Assembly: GCA_037969115.1 (NCBI GenBank)
Contig: JBBKWQ010000126.1
Coordinates: 1-10,146 of the forward strand
Length of the DNA stretch: 10,146 nucleotides
Origin: JBBKWQ01 sp037969115
Lineage (GTDB): Bacteria; Actinomycetota; Acidimicrobiia; Acidimicrobiales; Ilumatobacteraceae
Direction: 5' to 3'
Below, in pieces: positions 6,218 to 10,146 of this stretch. Position 1 is the first letter of the stretch; every line of letters starts with the position of its first letter. The notes beneath the pieces are model-generated. The model was not told the DNA's origin. It ran no database searches and saw only the letters and a list, made by a program, of their open reading frames with translations. Made by a program: the position numbers and the translations under genes.

Positions 6218-6865
6218 ATGTCTACTGCAACACTGTCGAGGCCGGACTGCCATGATGTCCGTGATGCCGACGTGTTGCGCGCGGCAGTGAACCTGCTTGA
6301 CGCACCGATGCTCGAACACGACATCTCCGACCGCTACTTCGTCCACGGAGACGACACGGCGCTGCGCCGCGCCTACGACCAACACGGTTCGCTGGTCTAT
6401 TCGCTCTGCCGGCGAGCTGTCGGCGCCGAGTTGGCCAACGACATCACCCAAGAGGTCTTCGTCACCGCGTGGAAGCGTCGTGCGATGTTCGATCCCGAAC
6501 GAGGAGCGCTGGGCGCCTGGCTGACCGGGATCACCCGAAACAAGATCATCGACGTCGTCCGACGTGAAGCCCGCCATCAGCACGCTTCCACCGACGGCAA
6601 CGAGGACCGGAACCACGTGGCAGCCAGCGTCAGCGATGCGGAGGACATCGCCGTGATCGGCGACCGCATGCTGCTCGTCGATGCGCTCGACCACCTCAGC
6701 ACTCGAAGTCAACGAGTCCTCCGACTCGCCTACATCGACGACCTCACCCATCAGGAAATTGCCGACCACACCGGACTGCCGCTCGGCACCATCAAGAGCG
6801 ACATCAAGCGTGGCCTCGAGCGACTTCGCCGACACCTCACCGTTCAAGAGGGCGGATTCTCATGA
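6218..6865 (+). CDS. ECF-family RNA polymerase sigma factor (SigK-like context)
   Basis: Alternative sigma factor of 215 residues that would direct RNA polymerase to a small set of promoters. Region 2 spans about 46-115: DTALRRAYDQHGSLVYSLCRR, then ANDITQEVFVTAWKR (core binding) and GAWLTGITRNKIIDVVRR (-10 recognition). A variable linker follows (118-150). Region 4 spans about 152-206, with the helix-turn-helix LTHQEIADHTGLPLGTIKSDIKRGLERLR that reads the -35 element. The ATG at 6218 has no Shine-Dalgarno sequence but sits 9 nt from a candidate -10 element, fitting leaderless translation; a later start (for example GTG at 6272) would still leave region 2 whole. The stop overlaps the anti-sigma start (ATGA, 6862-6865). 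The RskA-like partner suggests a relationship to the SigK/SigL-type ECF groups, which I have not tested by alignment. Confidence 0.93.
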   Translation: MSTATLSRPDCHDVRDADVLRAAVNLLDAPMLEHDISDRYFVHGDDTALRRAYDQHGSLVYSLCRRAVGAELANDITQEVFVTAWKRRAMFDPERGALGAWLTGITRNKIIDVVRREARHQHASTDGNEDRNHVAASVSDAEDIAVIGDRMLLVDALDHLSTRSQRVLRLAYIDDLTHQEIADHTGLPLGTIKSDIKRGLERLRRHLTVQEGGFS

Positions 6866-7518
6866 CCAGCTTCGACGAGCGCGTGCGCAACATCATGCGC
6901 GGACTGGACGACGAAGACACCATCCGTCACCAGCCACCATCGAGCATCTGGGAGGCGATCGAGGCTGATGTCGCAGAGGCCCGACGCCGCGATGAAGCGA
7001 TCGGTGCGGCCGTCCTACCGGAGCCTGTCCACACCGCCACCGGCGAGGCACCCGTGATCGCCCTCGAGTCCCGACGGAGAAGCACGCAGTGGTTGTTGGG
7101 CGCAGCCGCGGCGGTCGTCGCCGTCGTCGCCGCCTCGGCGCTCGTCGCTCAGCGCGGCAACGACACAGACGTGCTGGCCGCTATCGACATCACGAGCGAG
7201 GGGCTCGACGGTGCGCCGGTCGGCCTGAACGCCATGGCGGTCGTCGAATTGGTCGACGGCCATCGGCAGTTGAAGGTCGGTGCCGCCGACTTCACGATCG
7301 CCAACGACGAGTTCCTCGAGCTCTGGTTGATCAACGGCGATGTCACCGACATGGTGTCACTCGGCACGTTCACATCGCTCGACGCACAGCACACCTACGC
7401 GATTCCGGACGACGTCGACCTGGACACTTTCCCCATCGTCGACGTCTCGATCGAGCCCACCGACGGCGATCCGAGCCATTCGGGTCACTCGGTGCTTCGC
7501 GGACGACTCGACGCTTAG
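6862..7518 (+). CDS. RskA-like transmembrane anti-sigma factor
   Basis: Membrane protein of 218 residues predicted to bind and silence the upstream sigma factor. The cytoplasmic N-terminus (1-76) includes PPSSIWEAIEADV, like the PPxxxWxxI segment of RskA relatives. One membrane helix lies at about 77-96 (WLLGAAAAVVAVVAASALVA). The outer domain has FLELWLINGDVTDMVSLGTF at 151-170 and FPIVDVSIEPTDGDPSHSG at 190-208, the signature of the RskA anti-sigma-K C-terminal domain. There is no cysteine anywhere, so it is not a zinc-binding (HxxxCxxC) anti-sigma factor. In mycobacteria RskA is released by regulated membrane proteolysis; whether that happens here is not visible. It overlaps the sigma gene by 4 nt, and its TAG stop overlaps the stop of the convergent gene. 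Confidence 0.9.
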   Translation: MTSFDERVRNIMRGLDDEDTIRHQPPSSIWEAIEADVAEARRRDEAIGAAVLPEPVHTATGEAPVIALESRRRSTQWLLGAAAAVVAVVAASALVAQRGNDTDVLAAIDITSEGLDGAPVGLNAMAVVELVDGHRQLKVGAADFTIANDEFLELWLINGDVTDMVSLGTFTSLDAQHTYAIPDDVDLDTFPIVDVSIEPTDGDPSHSGHSVLRGRLDA

Positions 7519-9947
7519 AAGCCCAATCCGTATCCGGGTGCGCCCGACACTGCCTGTGTGCTTCGCGCGGGCCTGACGACTTCGACCTCGATGGCCGCGA
7601 CGACGTCCTGCGGACCGATCGCCAGAAGTTGGCGGCGGCCGGGACGCTCACGCACAGGAACCGGGACCTGGGTCAGGAACACGCCCGACTCGTTGGTCTC
7701 GACGATCGCGAAGGGCCTGGAGCCGTCGTCGAACGTGATGACGACGGCACTGTTCGCAGGGAATCCCGACCCGCCGAGGCCGATTACGTCGCCGGGTCGG
7801 ACAGTGCCGATGGTGCTGTCGAACTTCGGTGCGTAACGTCCGGCACCCGACACGACCGCCGCGGTGTACTGGCCGAGTGGCGTGCTCACCACGACGAGGG
7901 CGCTGCGGTAGCCGCTCTCGGTGGGCCTGAACTCGACGTCGATCGAGCAGATCGCCTTCGCGTTGAGGGCGCGGTTGGTGCAGGTCTCGTTGATGACGGC
8001 GAAGTCGTCGGCGTGTGCGCCGGCGATTCGGATCGAGGCGATCGACGTCGGGATGAAGCCGGTGTTCTCGATGTCGAAGGTTCTGCTTCCACCGGTCTGG
8101 CCGACGAGACCGGGTGCCAGGTCGATTCCGGCGGGATTTGCCTGCAGGGTGGGGTCGCCGCCCACGCCACGGAGTCGGGCCGACACACTGATCGGTGCGA
8201 GCCCGTCCTCGGACACTACGAGTTCTCCGATGAACTCGGCCGGCAGAGTCGGGCTGAATGTCAGACGAATCGAGCAGTCGCCGCCGGCGGGAACGAGCAC
8301 GCCCCGGTTGCAGGTACCACCCGTGACTGCGAAGTTCGGCGACGAACTCATGACGGTTTCGGGTTCGAACGCACCTGGGCCGGCGTTGAGGACCGTGACG
8401 TACAGCTCGGTGCTCTCGAGCCCGGTGACCACGGTTCCGAAGTCGAGCGCTGCCAATGAGAGCTTCGGCGTCGACGTGGCGGCCACGATGTCGCGCTCTC
8501 CGTTGGCGATACCACTGCCGGTCACATCGGCGCCGGCCAAGGTGTCGAAGACCACGACTCGACCCGTGTCGGAAAGGACTGGGTGGCCGTGAGCGGCCGG
8601 CACGGACGAAGCGAACTCGCCGACCACGCGTCGCAGCTGACCCACGATGGCCTCGGCGATGATGAGGTCGCCGTCGTCGACGGTTCCTCCGCCGGGTCGT
8701 CGCGACACCAGGAGGTTCGTGGCGTCGGTGAGGAAGCCGACCTGGCTGCCGTCGACATTGAGTGTCGGTGCCCACGACGACTGGTTGCCGGCGATGGGCA
8801 GACCGACCAGCACGCGCCCGGCGTCAGCGGCCGACACGATCGACATCGGCGAGGATTGGGGCGGTTGGTCGAACACGCCGTTCGCGTCGGTGTCGCGGTC
8901 GTACCGGTAGATCTGCGATGGGCACACGCCATTGCACTTGGGATAGACCGCATCGACCAGGCCCTGATCGGACGAACGGAAGGCGATGATCCGGCCGTCC
9001 TCGGAGATCGCCGGGTCCCAGCCGCCCGCGAGACTCGGCATCGAGTTGCGTCCGGACACCAGGTGCACCGCTCCGACCCGATCGGTGGCGCCCCGGTCCC
9101 ACACGTAGATCTGCGGCGTCGCCCAGCCCCCCGGCACGGCTCCGGTGCCCCAACCGGGAAGTGGTTCACTTGCTGTCGTGTCGGACCTGAATGTCAGGTG
9201 GCGTCCGTTCGCGGAGAGGGCCGGTTCCGCCGCGCCGCGATACTTGAAGACGGTGTTGGGCATTTCGACGGGCATTCCGGCAACGATCTGGTTCCGATCT
9301 GCATCGCCGATCGGCAGGGTCAGATCGACCACGGTGACGGTGGTGACTCCTTCGGCAGCGCCGTCGAGCGGGTGGGTGTAGGCGACGACCACACCGCTCC
9401 CGGACACCGTCGACTCGAACTCTGCGACGACGTCATCGCGGGCTGTGCCAGTGCGTTCATCAGCCGAAACCAGTTCCCAAGCATTCGCCTGTCCACCGCA
9501 CTCGGGCACCACGAGCCTGTAGACATCCCATCGTTCCGCAGTGTCGTCATCGCGAAAGAGGTCGAAGGGGATCTGCGTCGTCGTCACGACGACGCAGCCG
9601 TCGCGGCTGATCACGGGTGAGATGGTGTCGCCGTCGCGGATGCCCTCGGGCAGGAGCGACAACTCGGTCGTCGAGTCGGATTCGCGATCGGTTCGATACA
9701 CCGTCGCGCGGCCGTCGAGATCAGCCTCGTAGACGACCCATCGACCGTCGCCGCTCACATCAGGCTTGCGGGCGTTGGAAGCCGGCACCGAGAGTGCGGT
9801 CGGGTCGGAGGCGTAACTCGGACCGACACCGGCCGGTGGCAGTGCCGAGGCCGGAATTGCTGGCGCGACGATCCACCCCGTTGCCGCGGCAACCGCGAGG
9901 CCGATTGGACTCAGACGACGCCGTGTGGATGGTGGTAGATCGTGCAT
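7515..9947 (-). CDS. Large secreted beta-propeller / choice-of-anchor-D protein
   Basis: Predicted exported protein of 810 residues with no catalytic motif that I recognise. The signal peptide has RRR at 9-11, a hydrophobic core and cleavage after ASA (35). Residues about 58-490 hold seven PD40/WD40-like units of the form xPxhSxDGRxVxF: KPDVSGDGRWVVY (61), SPVISRDGCVVV (110), ESTVSGSGVVVAY (178), EPALSANGRHLTF (241), DPAISEDGRIIAF (311), APTLNVDGSQVGF (393), HPVLSDTGRVVVF (455). This suggests a seven-bladed propeller. DRDTDANGVFD (350-360) resembles a calcium loop. Two choice-of-anchor-D-like domains follow (about 495-594 and 599-704), each with a cysteine pair (C546/C558 and C656/C667), then an Ig-like domain (about 706-790) containing GSGFPANSAVVITF. 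There is no C-terminal membrane anchor or sorting signal. It is probably an extracellular binding or structural protein. Confidence 0.87.
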   Translation of the reverse strand: MHDLPPSTRRRLSPIGLAVAAATGWIVAPAIPASALPPAGVGPSYASDPTALSVPASNARKPDVSGDGRWVVYEADLDGRATVYRTDRESDSTTELSLLPEGIRDGDTISPVISRDGCVVVTTTQIPFDLFRDDDTAERWDVYRLVVPECGGQANAWELVSADERTGTARDDVVAEFESTVSGSGVVVAYTHPLDGAAEGVTTVTVVDLTLPIGDADRNQIVAGMPVEMPNTVFKYRGAAEPALSANGRHLTFRSDTTASEPLPGWGTGAVPGGWATPQIYVWDRGATDRVGAVHLVSGRNSMPSLAGGWDPAISEDGRIIAFRSSDQGLVDAVYPKCNGVCPSQIYRYDRDTDANGVFDQPPQSSPMSIVSAADAGRVLVGLPIAGNQSSWAPTLNVDGSQVGFLTDATNLLVSRRPGGGTVDDGDLIIAEAIVGQLRRVVGEFASSVPAAHGHPVLSDTGRVVVFDTLAGADVTGSGIANGERDIVAATSTPKLSLAALDFGTVVTGLESTELYVTVLNAGPGAFEPETVMSSSPNFAVTGGTCNRGVLVPAGGDCSIRLTFSPTLPAEFIGELVVSEDGLAPISVSARLRGVGGDPTLQANPAGIDLAPGLVGQTGGSRTFDIENTGFIPTSIASIRIAGAHADDFAVINETCTNRALNAKAICSIDVEFRPTESGYRSALVVVSTPLGQYTAAVVSGAGRYAPKFDSTIGTVRPGDVIGLGGSGFPANSAVVITFDDGSRPFAIVETNESGVFLTQVPVPVRERPGRRQLLAIGPQDVVAAIEVEVVRPARSTQAVSGAPGYGLGF

Positions 9948-9964
9948 TGCAGAATGGCGGTTCC

Positions 9965-9994
9965 AGTGTACGAGAGCGCTCAGTCGACCGTCAC
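9965..9994 (-). promoter_or_regulatory. Possible housekeeping promoter of the secreted propeller gene
   Basis: Read leftward, GTGACG (9994-9989) and TACACT (9970-9965) are separated by 18 nt and resemble -35 and -10 hexamers (TTGACA/TATAAT). The -10 ends 17 nt before the ATG at 9947. The -35 overlaps one arm of the hairpin at 9989-10011. The match is moderate and alternatives exist. Confidence 0.35.
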
Positions 9995-10011
9995 TGGCAC
10001 TGTGCCTGACG
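9989..10011 (-). terminator. GC-rich hairpin just after hemD
   Basis: The 23-nt segment has outer arms CGTCA/TGACG and an inner stem GGC/GCC with a 5-nt loop and a 2-nt bulge. It begins 11 nt beyond the hemD stop codon. There is no T-run after it, so it is at best a weak intrinsic terminator; it could instead be an operator, because it covers the -35 region of the next gene. Confidence 0.35.
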
Positions 10012-10022
10012 ACCGGACAGCG

Positions 10023-10146
10023 TCATGCTGTCAATGAAGCGACGATCACGTCGATCAGTCCCTCGACGGAGTGATCGGCAGCAATCGCGGTGACCTTGAG
10101 CCCGGCGTTCGTCGCCGCCTCCGCCGACACCGGGCCGATCACGCAC
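10023..10146 (-). CDS. hemD: Uroporphyrinogen-III synthase, C-terminal end (partial)
   Basis: The last 40 residues of a protein entering from the right edge, ending at TGA (10025-10023). The fragment reads CVIGPVSAEAATNAGLKVTA, then ADHSVEGLIDVIVASL. This is the C-terminal pattern of HemD (IGPxTAxAAxxxGLxVxxxAxxHTxxGLVxAL), the cytoplasmic enzyme that cyclises hydroxymethylbilane with inversion of ring D to give uroporphyrinogen III for heme, siroheme and cobalamin. Serine replaces the usual threonine after IGPV. A bifunctional HemD fusion, common in actinobacteria, cannot be excluded because the N-terminal part is outside the window. Confidence 0.82.
   Translation of the reverse strand, partial: CVIGPVSAEAATNAGLKVTAIAADHSVEGLIDVIVASLTA

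Noticed and set aside
6143..6847. 234-codon open frame antisense to the sigma factor gene
   Set aside because: It mirrors the coding bias of the sigma gene and has no recognisable domain; the sigma factor on the other strand has clear regions 2 and 4.
7089..8459. 456-codon rightward open frame spanning the anti-sigma and propeller genes
   Set aside because: It is composed mostly of Arg, Asp and Gly-rich stretches typical of shadow frames in GC-rich DNA and overlaps two well-supported genes.
8583..9620. 345-codon rightward open frame within the propeller gene
   Set aside because: Arg/His/Asp-rich with no motif; the leftward frame has a signal peptide and regular propeller repeats.

Overview
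The window is GC-rich bacterial chromosome, densely coded, with eleven protein genes (two cut by the window edges) and short intergenic gaps. The gene content points to an actinomycete-type bacterium: a class II aspartate kinase with an apparent internal start, an RskA-type anti-sigma factor, a class F-type sortase, and the tail of a GerW/YtfJ-like membrane protein. A member of the Acidimicrobiia (Ilumatobacter-like) is my best guess, from general style only.

Left part (1-3406): after the end of a rightward YtfJ/GerW-like gene, a leftward operon carries lysC (aspartate kinase), a class I SAM methyltransferase and asd (aspartate-semialdehyde dehydrogenase). lysC and asd encode the first two steps of the lysine/threonine/methionine pathway. 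Inside lysC a GTG codon with a strong Shine-Dalgarno sequence would give a separate regulatory beta subunit. A metallo-beta-lactamase-fold hydrolase diverges from lysC at 3504.

Centre (4454-7518): this is the most interesting part, a cell-envelope regulon that looks self-contained. Leftward: a secreted DUF4397 protein with a C-terminal membrane anchor, followed 9 bp later by a class F-type sortase. Rightward and divergent: an ECF sigma factor and an overlapping RskA-like membrane anti-sigma factor. The 183-bp divergent gap holds two nearly identical promoter-like elements, one facing each way (TGCATCCAARCG, 10-nt spacer, TYCGTAG). The simplest reading is that the sigma factor drives both its own operon and the DUF4397-sortase operon, with the anti-sigma factor holding it off. 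The layout resembles the SigK/RskA control of secreted antigens in mycobacteria, but with a sortase and a DUF4397 protein as the output.

Right part (7515-10146): a large secreted protein (seven-repeat beta-propeller, two choice-of-anchor-D-like domains, one further Ig-like domain) runs leftward, its stop codon overlapping that of the anti-sigma gene. Beyond it lies the 3' end of hemD (uroporphyrinogen-III synthase), also leftward. I saw no tRNA, rRNA, CRISPR array, insertion sequence or large repeat. No gap without a gene exceeds 183 bp.
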